DNA of 64,000 nt from Spartinivicinus marinus. Lineage in GTDB: Bacteria > Pseudomonadota > Gammaproteobacteria > Pseudomonadales > Zooshikellaceae. The notes under the pieces were generated by a model. It searched no databases. It was not told the DNA's origin and saw only the letters and a list, made by a program, of their open reading frames with translations. Position 1 is the stretch's first letter. Every line of letters starts with the position of its first letter. The translations under genes were made by a program, and so were the position numbers. The DNA is taken from NCBI RefSeq assembly GCF_026309355.1, contig NZ_JAPJZK010000001.1, forward strand, positions 3,058,501-3,122,500, given 5' to 3'. Below are positions 35,192 through 42,750 of the stretch, one piece after another.

Positions 35192-38035
35192 ATGAAGGAT
35201 CAACAGGGGTTAAATAATTCACAAAATAATCTGAACGATTCGACAGTTATTATTGGTGAAGTAAAAGGAGTTTCAGGAAAAGCAATTGCAACATCTGAAA
35301 ATGGCACGCAAAGAATTTTACACACTGATGATAATATTTTTAAAAATGATAAAATCACAGTAATTTCTGGCACGGTTCACATAGAGTTTTTTGAAAGCAA
35401 TGGTTATGTTACTTTAGGTCCAGGGGATAGAGTTTTACTTGATGAGTCGGTTTATACTGCTGAACCCCATTATGTACCAGAGTCTGTTGTAGATGCTAAA
35501 TCAATCATTGCAGCTATCGATTTAGGTGCTGACCCCACAAAATTATTACCTCCTACTGCTGCTGGCCCAAAAAATACTGCACCACCTGCAATTGAAGAAA
35601 ATGAAGGATCTCCTGAATTTCCTGTTATTGATAGAGATGGAGGTTCAACAATTGCGACAGCAGGTTTTGATACTGCTCCTTTTATTGGTGGACCAGTTGC
35701 AGGTTTTGTTGATGACGATGATGATGAAAATAATACAGGTGAAGAGGAAGCACCAGATGGTCCAACAGATCCGGTAGATCCGGTAGATCCGGTAGATCCA
35801 GTAGATCCAGTAGATCCAGTAGATCCAGTAGATCCAGAAACGCCCGATATAACTACTAATAAGTTTTATTTACCTGAAAATAGTCAGTCAAGTACTGAGG
35901 TTGGCAAGGTAAAGGCTACTGATCCAACTGGAAATGGAATTAAATTCAGTTTTGAGAATGGTTCGTTAATTAGCCAGGATGGTTATTTTGAAATTGATCC
36001 AGATACCGGCATAATATATTTAACGTTACTTGGCTCGGAAACTAATCAAAATGGGCTGCTTGATTTTGAAAGCGATCCAAATATGGCGACTGTTTGGGTA
36101 CAAGTAACAGACAGTGCAGGTAATTCAACCAGTGAAGCAGTTAATATTTGTATTACCGATGTTAATGAGCCGCCTACTATTGATTTAAATAGTCAACTAA
36201 CGGTTTTAGATGAATGTATTGATACGTCTAACCCTATCAAGATTGGTACTTTAAAAGCCGTTGATCCTGATGATAATTTCAGTCACTACATCATTACGGG
36301 TAAAGATAAAGACCTGGTTGAAATTTCAGGCGACATGCTACAGCTTAAGCCTGGGGTTACTTTAAACGTAGGCACAATCAATATTTCGATTGTGGGTATA
36401 GATGAAGGTGGTTTAACCAGTAATCAAGTTGATTTTAGCGTTGATGTTGTGGCTGGTAACGTTCCAGATATTGAAGACCAACAGAAGTTTTATTTAGAAG
36501 AAAATAGTGCCGCAGGTACAGCAGTTGGTACTGTTAAAGCCAATGGATCAGGCAATCTAACTTTCAAGTTTGAAAATGGCACGCAAACCAGTAAAGATGG
36601 GTACTTTAGTATTGATGCTGTAACGGGTGTTATTACCTTAACAGCCCTTGGCGCTGCCACAAACGCTAATGGGCTACTGAACTTTGAATGTGCTCCTAAT
36701 GTGGACACGTTGCGGGTGACAGTTACGAATGAGGCAGGGAAGTCCGTAACCGAAGATGTCACTGTTTGTATTACAGATGTTAATGAGCCGCCCACAATTG
36801 ACCTCACTAGCCAACTAACGGTTTTAGATGAATGTATTGATACCGCTAATCCCATCAAGATTGGTACTTTAAAAGCCGTTGACCCTGATAATAATTTCGA
36901 CCACTACGTTATTACAGGCAAGGATAAAGACCTGGTTGAAATTTCAGGCGACATGCTACAGCTAAAGCCTGGGGTTACTTTAAACGTAGGGACAATCAAT
37001 ATTTCGATTGTGGGTATAGATGAAGGCGGCTTAACCAGTAATCAAGTTGATTTTAGCGTTGACGTTGTTCCTGGTAACGTTCCAGATATCAAAGATCAAC
37101 AGAAGTTTTATTTAAAAGAAAATAGTGTTGCCGGTAAAGAAGTTGGTAAAGTTGAAGCAAGCGGTTCAGGCAAGCTGACCTTCAAGTTTGAAAATGGTAC
37201 GCAAACCAGTAAAGACGGCTATTTTAGTATTGACTCCGTTACAGGTGTCATTACCTTAACGGCCCTTGGAGAAGCAACAAAGGCTAATGGGTTATTGAAC
37301 TTTGAGTGTGTCCCTAATACAGATACGCTTCGGGTGACCGTCACGAGTGAGACAGGAAAGTCGGTAACCGAAGATGTCACTGTTTGCATTACAGATGAAC
37401 AACCGCCTACTATCGATTTAGATAGCAGCCTAACATTATTGGAGGCTGGAAGTACTTCTTCTAAAGTGTTTATTGGTACTTTATCTGAAACTGATCCAGA
37501 AGGTAATTTTGAAAGATATGAAATTTCTGGTAAAGATAAAGACCTGGTAGTAGAGGAAAACGGCGAGTTATATATTAAAGATAATGCCACTTTGAATGCC
37601 GGTGAACTTAGCATTTCAATCATTGGTGTTGATGCTACAGGAGAAAAGGGTAACCAGGTTGATTTTACGGTTGATGTTGTTAACCCTAGCCCTATTACCA
37701 CTTCTCAAAAGGATGAGTTTTACTTTGGTCCTAGTAAAGCAACAGCTGCTAATCCTGTTGTGGATATGATTGATCAATTTGATGTGACTGAAGGGGACTC
37801 ATTAAACCTAAAAGACTTGTTAGTTGATGAGGAAAATAACCCACTGGACGAGTATTTGACTCTTAACTTTGCAAATGGCTCAACAACAATTGATGTCAGT
37901 CCAGAAGCCAACGGAGATGTGACTTATAAAATTATCTTAAAAGATGTTGACCTGTCTGCTCAATATGGAACTATGGACTCAAATGTCATTCTTACTAATC
38001 TATTGGATGATAATAACTTGATTATTGACAAATAG
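35192..38035 (+). CDS. Compact LapA-like type I secreted adhesin
   Basis: This 947-residue surface protein begins with a LapA-type retention module (about 17-100, IIGEVKGVSGKAIA to GPGDRVLLDESVY). A TAAG motif follows at 122-125, the di-alanine site that LapG-type proteases cut. An acidic linker and a (Val-Asp-Pro)n tract (about 193-216) come next. Three cadherin-like modules start at about 224, 432 and 638, and a divergent module follows. The last about 90 residues resemble the C-terminal type I secretion target domain. It is far smaller than typical LapA (thousands of residues). GGAGG lies 14 bases before the ATG, which is unusually far. Confidence 0.85.
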   Translation: MKDQQGLNNSQNNLNDSTVIIGEVKGVSGKAIATSENGTQRILHTDDNIFKNDKITVISGTVHIEFFESNGYVTLGPGDRVLLDESVYTAEPHYVPESVVDAKSIIAAIDLGADPTKLLPPTAAGPKNTAPPAIEENEGSPEFPVIDRDGGSTIATAGFDTAPFIGGPVAGFVDDDDDENNTGEEEAPDGPTDPVDPVDPVDPVDPVDPVDPVDPETPDITTNKFYLPENSQSSTEVGKVKATDPTGNGIKFSFENGSLISQDGYFEIDPDTGIIYLTLLGSETNQNGLLDFESDPNMATVWVQVTDSAGNSTSEAVNICITDVNEPPTIDLNSQLTVLDECIDTSNPIKIGTLKAVDPDDNFSHYIITGKDKDLVEISGDMLQLKPGVTLNVGTINISIVGIDEGGLTSNQVDFSVDVVAGNVPDIEDQQKFYLEENSAAGTAVGTVKANGSGNLTFKFENGTQTSKDGYFSIDAVTGVITLTALGAATNANGLLNFECAPNVDTLRVTVTNEAGKSVTEDVTVCITDVNEPPTIDLTSQLTVLDECIDTANPIKIGTLKAVDPDNNFDHYVITGKDKDLVEISGDMLQLKPGVTLNVGTINISIVGIDEGGLTSNQVDFSVDVVPGNVPDIKDQQKFYLKENSVAGKEVGKVEASGSGKLTFKFENGTQTSKDGYFSIDSVTGVITLTALGEATKANGLLNFECVPNTDTLRVTVTSETGKSVTEDVTVCITDEQPPTIDLDSSLTLLEAGSTSSKVFIGTLSETDPEGNFERYEISGKDKDLVVEENGELYIKDNATLNAGELSISIIGVDATGEKGNQVDFTVDVVNPSPITTSQKDEFYFGPSKATAANPVVDMIDQFDVTEGDSLNLKDLLVDEENNPLDEYLTLNFANGSTTIDVSPEANGDVTYKIILKDVDLSAQYGTMDSNVILTNLLDDNNLIIDK
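35768..35836 (+). repeat. 9-bp in-frame tandem repeat in adhesin gene
   Basis: Seven complete copies and one partial copy of GATCCRGTA (R is G in the first three, A in the rest) encode repeated Asp-Pro-Val. Changes in copy number would keep the frame and alter the tether length. Confidence 0.9.
35861..37660 (+). repeat. Cadherin-like module repeats, 618-624 bp period
   Basis: Modules begin with KFYLPENS, KFYLEENS and KFYLKENS at 35861, 36485 and 37103, so the steps are 624 and 618 bases. Within the first two complete units, long stretches of DNA (for example around 36310-36460 and 36928-37078) are almost identical, showing recent duplication or conversion. Confidence 0.85.
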
Positions 38036-38049
38036 AGACGGTAGCTTCT

Positions 38050-38079
38050 AAAAAAGATATATACTTGTATATCTTTTTT
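38050..38079 (+). terminator. AT-rich terminator after adhesin gene
   Basis: AAAAAAGATATA (38050-38061) pairs with TATATCTTTTTT (38068-38079) around a 6-base loop and ends in T-rich sequence 15 bases after the adhesin stop. Confidence 0.75.
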
Positions 38080-38082
38080 ATT

Positions 38083-38127
38083 AAAACGGCTATATACCAA
38101 CTAAAGAGAATGGTATATAGCCGTTTT
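38083..38127 (+). terminator. Second strong terminator after adhesin gene
   Basis: AAAACGGCTATATACC (38083-38098) and its exact complement (38112-38127) form a 16-bp stem with a 13-base loop and a run of six T. Two tandem terminators isolate the adhesin from the next gene. Confidence 0.85.
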
Positions 38128-38151
38128 TTATGGTGAGCTTTTAAGTTGCTG

Positions 38152-38433
38152 ATGAAAATATCAAAAAAAGATTGGTTAGTTTATATAGTAGAATGTGCAG
38201 ATAATACTTTATACACAGGTATTACCAATAATTTGGAGAGAAGAATAAGTCAGCATAATGCAGGAACAGGTGCTAAATACCTGAAGGGCCGCAAGCCTGT
38301 AAAACCTATTTATATTGAATCGGGCCATGACCGCTCAAGCGCAACCAAACGGGAAAGCAGTATTAAGCGGCTCTCTCGTCAGCAAAAAATTAAGCTGATT
38401 AATTATAAGGGCTCCTCTAATAAAGAATTTTAG
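38152..38433 (+). CDS. GIY-YIG nuclease-domain protein (YhbQ/UPF0213 type)
   Basis: This 93-residue protein is a single GIY-YIG domain. The first motif VYIVECADNTLYTGITNNLERRI is split here by its YIV and YTG elements. RRISQHN carries the conserved arginine, and ATKRESSIKRLSRQQKI carries the conserved glutamate. Small stand-alone members are predicted nucleases of uncertain role. ATG 38152 is taken as start, and a TTG two codons earlier is possible. The gene lies between two terminators and an exported-protein gene. Confidence 0.88.
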   Translation: MKISKKDWLVYIVECADNTLYTGITNNLERRISQHNAGTGAKYLKGRKPVKPIYIESGHDRSSATKRESSIKRLSRQQKIKLINYKGSSNKEF

Positions 38434-38538
38434 ATCACAATACCCAACTATCATAAAAGTCTGATGTCTAATCTCGGAACAATAGTTAATTCAGCATGTT
38501 CTCAGACTAATAGCCACTGAAACTAATGAGAGGAGCTT

Positions 38539-38952
38539 ATGAGGCGACATTTAGTGTATTTGTTTGCTGCTATATTACCCTTTGTAAGTAATTTATCTGC
38601 TGCTGCAGAGCTGACAGCTGAAAAGGCCTCTAGCGTTGTTACTGGCTCTGTCTCCTATTTACAGCGAATTGCCTTACCTAAAGAAGCTGTTGTAGAGGTG
38701 CAGCTGGTTGATGTCTCTTTGCAAGATGCACCTGCAATAGTGATTAGCGAGCAAACCTACACAGGTAAGCAGGTACCTATTCACTACAGTTTGTCTTATG
38801 AACCGAAAGAGATTAAGCCAACCCATGATTATGCAGTGCAAGCGAATATAACGGTTAATGGTAAGCTTTTGTTTATTAATACACAGCGATACAGTGTCTT
38901 AACTAAAGGCAGCGAAAATAAAGCAGATTTAGTATTGGAAATGGTGAAGTAA
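38539..38952 (+). CDS. YbaY-like exported protein
   Basis: The 137-residue protein has a signal peptide (about 1-22, ending SAAAE) and one YbaY/YscW-type domain (VTGSVSYLQRIALPKEAVVEVQLVDVSLQDAPA, given here by its VTGSV and LPKEAVVEVQL elements). Family members are often outer-membrane lipoproteins, but no lipobox cysteine is seen here, so it is probably soluble in the periplasm. AGAGGAG precedes the ATG. Its role is unknown, and it is convergent with trpS. Confidence 0.8.
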   Translation: MRRHLVYLFAAILPFVSNLSAAAELTAEKASSVVTGSVSYLQRIALPKEAVVEVQLVDVSLQDAPAIVISEQTYTGKQVPIHYSLSYEPKEIKPTHDYAVQANITVNGKLLFINTQRYSVLTKGSENKADLVLEMVK

Positions 38953-38968
38953 TATATTGCAGCTATAG

Positions 38969-39014
38969 TATAAACCGGCGGCTTGGTAGCAATACTTCAA
39001 GCTGCTGGTTTATA
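38969..39014. terminator. Terminator between convergent ybaY-like gene and trpS
   Basis: Bases 38969-38985 and 38998-39014 form a 17-bp stem including two G-U pairs, with a 12-base loop. TATAAA ends flank the stem. Confidence 0.65.
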
Positions 39015-39026
39015 AAATACAGGCTC

Positions 39027-40040
39027 TTACACATTAATTGGTCTAATACCAATTGAGTGGCGGATCTTTTCTAAAAGAGGAGTGGTTTCGGCCCGAGCTT
39101 TGGCTGCACCTTTATTTAAAATATCTTCAATATAATCAGGGTTATTTAGCAGCTCTTCATACTTGGCTCTTGGCTCTTTAAGGTGATTGTTTAAGTACTC
39201 AAACAACTCTTGTTTTAGCTCACCCCAAGCAGCACCTGCTTCGTATTGCGCGCGTTTGGCTTGGATTTCCTCTTCCGTGGCAAAGGCGCTGTAGATCTCA
39301 AACAAAGTACAGCTATGCGGGTTTTTAGGCTCACCTGGTTCCAAAGAATTGGTTTTAATTTTCATAATTAGCTTGCGCAGCTTTTTCTCTGGCACAAATA
39401 ACGGAATAGTATTGTCATAGCTTTTACTCATTTTCCGTCCATCAAGCCCACTCAGTACTGCTGAGTCTACATCAACGACTGCATCAGGTAGGTTGAAGCC
39501 AACTTTGTAGTGATGGTTCATTCGCCCTGCAATATCTCTAGTCATTTCCAGGTGTTGAATTTGGTCTTTGCCTACAGGTACTTTTTGTGCGTTTAGCACC
39601 AAAATGTCTGCAGCCATTAATACGGGATAACCAAACAGCCCCATAGTGATGCCTTTATCAGGGTCACTTGAGCCTTCGTCGTCATTTAGTTGTACCGCGG
39701 CTTTGTATGCATGAGCCCGATTCATCAGGCCTTTAGCTGTGAGGCAGGAAATGATCCAGTTCAACTCCATAATTTCTGGAATATCAGACTGACGATAAAA
39801 ACAAGCCTTATCGGTATCTAAGCCAAATGCTAACCAGGTTGCTGCAATTTCTTTAGTAGACTGATGAATCCTTTCAGGATCACGGGCTTTTACAATAGCG
39901 TGATAATCGGCCAAAAAGTAGTAAGACTGTACATCGTCTTGCTTACTGGCTTCAATTGCAGGGCGGATGGCCCCTACATAGTTTCCTAGGTGAGGAGTCC
40001 CTGTGGTGGTAATCCCTGTTAATACTCTGGTTTTACTCAT
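39027..40040 (-). CDS. trpS: Tryptophanyl-tRNA synthetase
   Basis: TrpS attaches tryptophan to its tRNA. The 337-residue class I synthetase has the HIGH-type motif in [12 protein letters not shown] (about 12-23), [12 protein letters not shown] and the KMSKS loop in [15 protein letters not shown]. Length and motifs are normal for proteobacteria. The gene is monocistronic, with terminator-like hairpins both downstream and, on its own strand, upstream at 40080-40102 and 40175-40209. Confidence 0.96.
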   Translation of the reverse strand: MSKTRVLTGITTTGTPHLGNYVGAIRPAIEASKQDDVQSYYFLADYHAIVKARDPERIHQSTKEIAATWLAFGLDTDKACFYRQSDIPEIMELNWIISCLTAKGLMNRAHAYKAAVQLNDDEGSSDPDKGITMGLFGYPVLMAADILVLNAQKVPVGKDQIQHLEMTRDIAGRMNHHYKVGFNLPDAVVDVDSAVLSGLDGRKMSKSYDNTIPLFVPEKKLRKLIMKIKTNSLEPGEPKNPHSCTLFEIYSAFATEEEIQAKRAQYEAGAAWGELKQELFEYLNNHLKEPRAKYEELLNNPDYIEDILNKGAAKARAETTPLLEKIRHSIGIRPINV

Positions 40041-40077
40041 GGCATTTGCAGTTATCTAATATAGGCTTATCGAAAAC

Positions 40078-40102
40078 AAAAAATTATACACCTGGAGGTG
40101 TA
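40078..40102 (-). terminator. Terminator-like hairpin in trpS leader
   Basis: TACACC and GGTGTA form a 6-bp stem with a 4-base loop. On the minus strand it is followed by TAATTTTTTGTTTT, 40 bases before the trpS start. It could be an attenuator, but no tryptophan-rich leader peptide was found. Confidence 0.4.
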
Positions 40103-40174
40103 GCTTTCGCGAATGGTTTTTGGGTAGTCGGTGTAGAGGGTGAGGTGGCCTTATCTATGGTAGAAAAGCAGCAA

Positions 40175-40209
40175 AGAAAAAAGCCAGTGCTGTATGTTCA
40201 GTACTGGCT
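40175..40209 (-). terminator. Rho-independent terminator upstream of trpS
   Basis: On the minus strand, AGCCAGTACTG pairs with CAGCACTGGCT (11 bp, one G-U) around a 6-base loop, then runs into TTTTTT. It must end a transcript that starts to the right, that is, not trpS itself. Confidence 0.75.
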
Positions 40210-40365
40210 ATCTAAAGAAGAGAGAGTTTGTATGTTTGTTATTACTCGCTTGTAGGTAGTTTCCACAATGTAGTGGGTACAACTACGAATTTTGTATTTT
40301 TCTTCAGCTGATACACTTACACGCAGTTAAGTTACTCGCTTGACTCCTAATTGGTACACTTTCAC
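40210..40365 (-). ncRNA. Candidate small RNA gene between trpS and cupin gene
   Basis: About 155 bases lie between a minus-strand terminator (40175-40209) and a plus-strand terminator (40366-40403), with no credible protein. The minus strand has A-rich single-strand-like tracts such as AATAACAAACATACAAAC, of a kind bound by Hfq. The strand, ends and even existence of the RNA are inferred. Confidence 0.3.
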
Positions 40366-40403
40366 GCCCTAGCATCCCTCCTAATACGCTAGGGCTTTTT
40401 TTT
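40366..40403 (+). terminator. Strong plus-strand terminator in trpS-cupin gap
   Basis: GCCCTAGC (40366-40373) pairs with GCTAGGGC (40388-40395), followed by eight T. No plus-strand gene precedes it in the gap, so it points to an unannotated transcript. Confidence 0.85.
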
Positions 40404-40625
40404 GCTTGCTCGATAATACTCCCTAAATTCATTTCGGTCTATACCTATATAGAAAATTATTGGAATATTTTTCCTTTTGTTTCAAAAGTACACGACATGG
40501 AGTGTTAGGGGCTTTTTCCTTGTTCTGCTGCTTTTTCACTTTCATTCTTACAGCCAGTTAAGTTGGTACAAGCTGTTAAAGCGAACTCTCTTAATTTAAT
40601 TGACTGAGATAAAGGGTGACCATAA

Positions 40626-40645
40626 TATCTATCTATAGATAGATA
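40626..40645. promoter_or_regulatory. Perfect 20-bp palindrome upstream of cupin gene
   Basis: TATCTATCTATAGATAGATA is fully self-complementary, 100 bases before the cupin ATG. It is a likely operator for a dimeric regulator. A 15-bp direct repeat of ATAGAAAGCCCAAT follows at 40680-40708. Confidence 0.55.
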
Positions 40646-40744
40646 GGCTAAGCAGGTTGTTGTCTGTAGCTTAAGCTCGATAGAAAGCCCAATAATAGAA
40701 AGCCCAATAGAAGTGCTATTAGACTTACAACAAAGGAAGGAAAA

Positions 40745-41443
40745 ATGAGTAATGAATCAACTTTTGCACAATGCTCAAAAGTAAATGCAGATTTCAGTAA
40801 GCGAATAGTGATTAGTACCGATAGCTATCAATGGGTTGAGTCGCCAGTAAAAGGTGTTACTAGGATGATGCTTGATCGAGTTGGTATGGAAGCTGGTAGG
40901 GCAACCTCATTAGTTCGCTATGAGCCTAATAGCTCTTTTACGGATCATATACATACAGGAGGGGAGGAGATATTTGTTATTGAGGGGATATTTGTTGATG
41001 AGCATGGACAGTATCCTGCGGGAAGTTATATACGTAACCCAATTGGTACCTCTCATTCACCACAGGTAGGTGAGGATGGAGCATTAATTTTTGTTAAGTT
41101 ACATCAGTTTGATCCGGCTGATACAAGCCTAGTCAGAATTAATACTCAAACTCAAAGCTGGCATCCTGGATTGGTAGTAGGCTTAACTGTAATGCCTCTG
41201 CATGAGTTTCAAGGAGAAAAGACAGCTCTGGTCAAGTGGGCTCCAAATACTCAGTTTAAGCAGCATATCCATCCAGGGGGAGAGGAAATTTTGGTGTTAG
41301 AAGGGACTTTCTATGATGAAGAGGGAGTTTACCCAGCTGGTACTTGGCTGCGTAACCCACCTTATAGTCGGCATACACCGTGTACTAAAAAAGAGGGTGC
41401 GCTGATCTATGTAAAAGTAGGGCATTTGCCTCTAAAAAGCTAA
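40745..41443 (+). CDS. Tandem ChrR-type cupin protein
   Basis: This 232-residue protein is made of two similar cupin domains (about 20-120 and 125-230). Each repeats the metal-binding pattern: DHIHTGGEEIFV then GTSHSP in the first, QHIHPGGEEILV then SRHTP in the second. The sequence type is the cupin found at the C-terminus of ChrR anti-sigma factors. The N-terminal zinc anti-sigma domain is absent and no sigma-factor gene is adjacent, so it is probably a metal-binding sensor or enzyme. AAGGAAGG is placed just before the ATG. Confidence 0.85.
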   Translation: MSNESTFAQCSKVNADFSKRIVISTDSYQWVESPVKGVTRMMLDRVGMEAGRATSLVRYEPNSSFTDHIHTGGEEIFVIEGIFVDEHGQYPAGSYIRNPIGTSHSPQVGEDGALIFVKLHQFDPADTSLVRINTQTQSWHPGLVVGLTVMPLHEFQGEKTALVKWAPNTQFKQHIHPGGEEILVLEGTFYDEEGVYPAGTWLRNPPYSRHTPCTKKEGALIYVKVGHLPLKS

Positions 41444-41467
41444 AAGTGCAGAGCGCTTTTTAATAAG

Positions 41468-41704
41468 TTATTTATTTTTTTTATTGAAGACAATATTTTT
41501 GAATGAAGCTGGCCATATTAAATGAGTTGCAATGACGCTCGTTAGAGCAAGGGCTATACCTAAAAAGAGATTTTTATGGTTTGTAACTTGAAGCGCTGCA
41601 ACACATTTGGGGCAGGAAAACTCATTACTAAAAGATAGATTTTCTAGTGCGGACTTTTTTAGCCTATCTACTACAATCGGTGTGTTGCACTCAGGGCATC
41701 TCAT
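41468..41704 (-). CDS. Small zinc-ribbon membrane protein
   Basis: This 78-residue protein begins with a probable zinc ribbon of two CPxC pairs, MRCPECNTPI and FSCPKCVAAL, about 25 residues apart. One membrane helix follows (about 48-66, FLGIALALTSVIATHLIWP) and a basic tail. The cysteine pattern supports it over the overlapping plus-strand frame. The ribosome-binding site is weak. Function is unknown. Confidence 0.6.
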   Translation of the reverse strand: MRCPECNTPIVVDRLKKSALENLSFSNEFSCPKCVAALQVTNHKNLFLGIALALTSVIATHLIWPASFKNIVFNKKNK

Positions 41705-41838
41705 TGAGAGTTTTCTTTGTTTTAATAAAACAGAGGTCCGTTATTGTGTTGATGGGCAATCTCTCAGAATGAGTGCCCATGTTAACAGAAGCGCTATCGC
41801 TTTTTACTGTCTACAGTTCAATTGGCTGTAGAACCAGT

Positions 41839-42300
41839 TTAAAGAATAGACCGCTTAAACTCCCATTTATTACTACTTTGCAGGCAGGCAATAGCGGGGC
41901 GAGATTCGCGAGTGATAGAACCATTGCTATCTATTTCAACGGAAATAGAGTAATTACGACAAGCTTCTCCTTCACTATTGGTATAAGTGCTACCAGCAGA
42001 AAATCCAAAGGTGCCTAGTTTTTGGTTGCGCCATTGACGATACTCTCCTTCGCCAAAGTCAGCAAATGCTTGCTGAATTACGCTTTCATCCTGATCAGAA
42101 ATTGACGAAAGATCAATTTCACTGTCATAACTCCAAAGCGTCCATTTTAAAATGTGAGATCGTTCAAACTCCCAAATTTCAACTAGTTCAGTTTGGTCTG
42201 TATTTTCTTCTGATCCAGCTGGTTTTTTAGTTGCTGCTTGGCAGCCAGATAAAATGATTAGCACCAGACCAGCTATGGTGGCGACGGATATATTTTTCAT
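41839..42300 (-). CDS. Lipoprotein with surface-antigen-like C-terminus
   Basis: The 153-residue product has a lipoprotein signal peptide with lipobox LSGC at about residues 17-20. The C-terminal part (GEACRNYSISVEID to ESRPAIACL) resembles the repeat-like end of 17-kDa surface antigen proteins, where ACR...C is shared. It should be anchored in the inner or outer membrane. The function is unknown and it seems to be transcribed alone. Confidence 0.8.
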   Translation of the reverse strand: MKNISVATIAGLVLIILSGCQAATKKPAGSEENTDQTELVEIWEFERSHILKWTLWSYDSEIDLSSISDQDESVIQQAFADFGEGEYRQWRNQKLGTFGFSAGSTYTNSEGEACRNYSISVEIDSNGSITRESRPAIACLQSSNKWEFKRSIL

Positions 42301-42750
42301 GGTATTACCTTCTTACTAAGCCTTAGTACTGTCTCTCGTTCTAAGCACAGGGGAGTTTCATAGAGTGCTTATTCAATAATTTTAACGATTGTGATACAGC
42401 GTTTTAAAAATAAGTGCAACATTATTTATTGGACAAAGTAAGAAATGAAAATACTCAGCACTAATTTAAATGTAATTCTGAGTGTTTTGTAATCATGTTC
42501 AATAGGTTACTGTGAAGTTGGTTTATTAATTAATCGGTGGAGAAGTAAGTCAAATGTAGTGGTTTTTACCATTTTAATGATTGCTAAAAGACACTAATGA
42601 GTAAAGCGGCTGAAGGTAAATTGTTGCTGGAAGTATGTGAACAAAACCATAAAGGATATAATCGTGGTTTTGTTAAGATGGTTTGGCCTAAAGGCTTGCA
42701 CAGCCTTTAAGCGAAAGAAATGATTGTACTTAACGATAGGGAAGGGTTGG
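42301..42750. other. Intergenic region without recognised gene
   Basis: This 450-base gap separates two minus-strand units. TAAAGGCT (42689-42696) and AGCCTTTA (42702-42709) form an 8-bp hairpin shortly after the SpoVR gene end and may act as its terminator, but the following minus-strand sequence is not T-rich. The rest shows nothing clear. Confidence 0.4.

Noticed and set aside
35170-35194. Rare ATT start for the adhesin nearer to GGAGG
   Set aside because: An ATG is available in frame and nothing in the N-terminal sequence requires a longer reading; the long spacing is noted only.
40046-40255. Plus-strand frame of 69 codons opposite the trpS leader
   Set aside because: It covers two minus-strand hairpins, has no ribosome-binding site and no recognisable product.
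40304-40432. Minus-strand frame of 42 codons upstream of trpS
   Set aside because: It runs through the plus-strand terminator stem and has a poor start signal; also no run of tryptophan codons, so not a Trp leader peptide.
42597-42710. Small plus-strand frame of 37 codons in the gap before the SpoVR gene end
   Set aside because: No ribosome-binding site and it ends in the hairpin arm; not supported as a gene.
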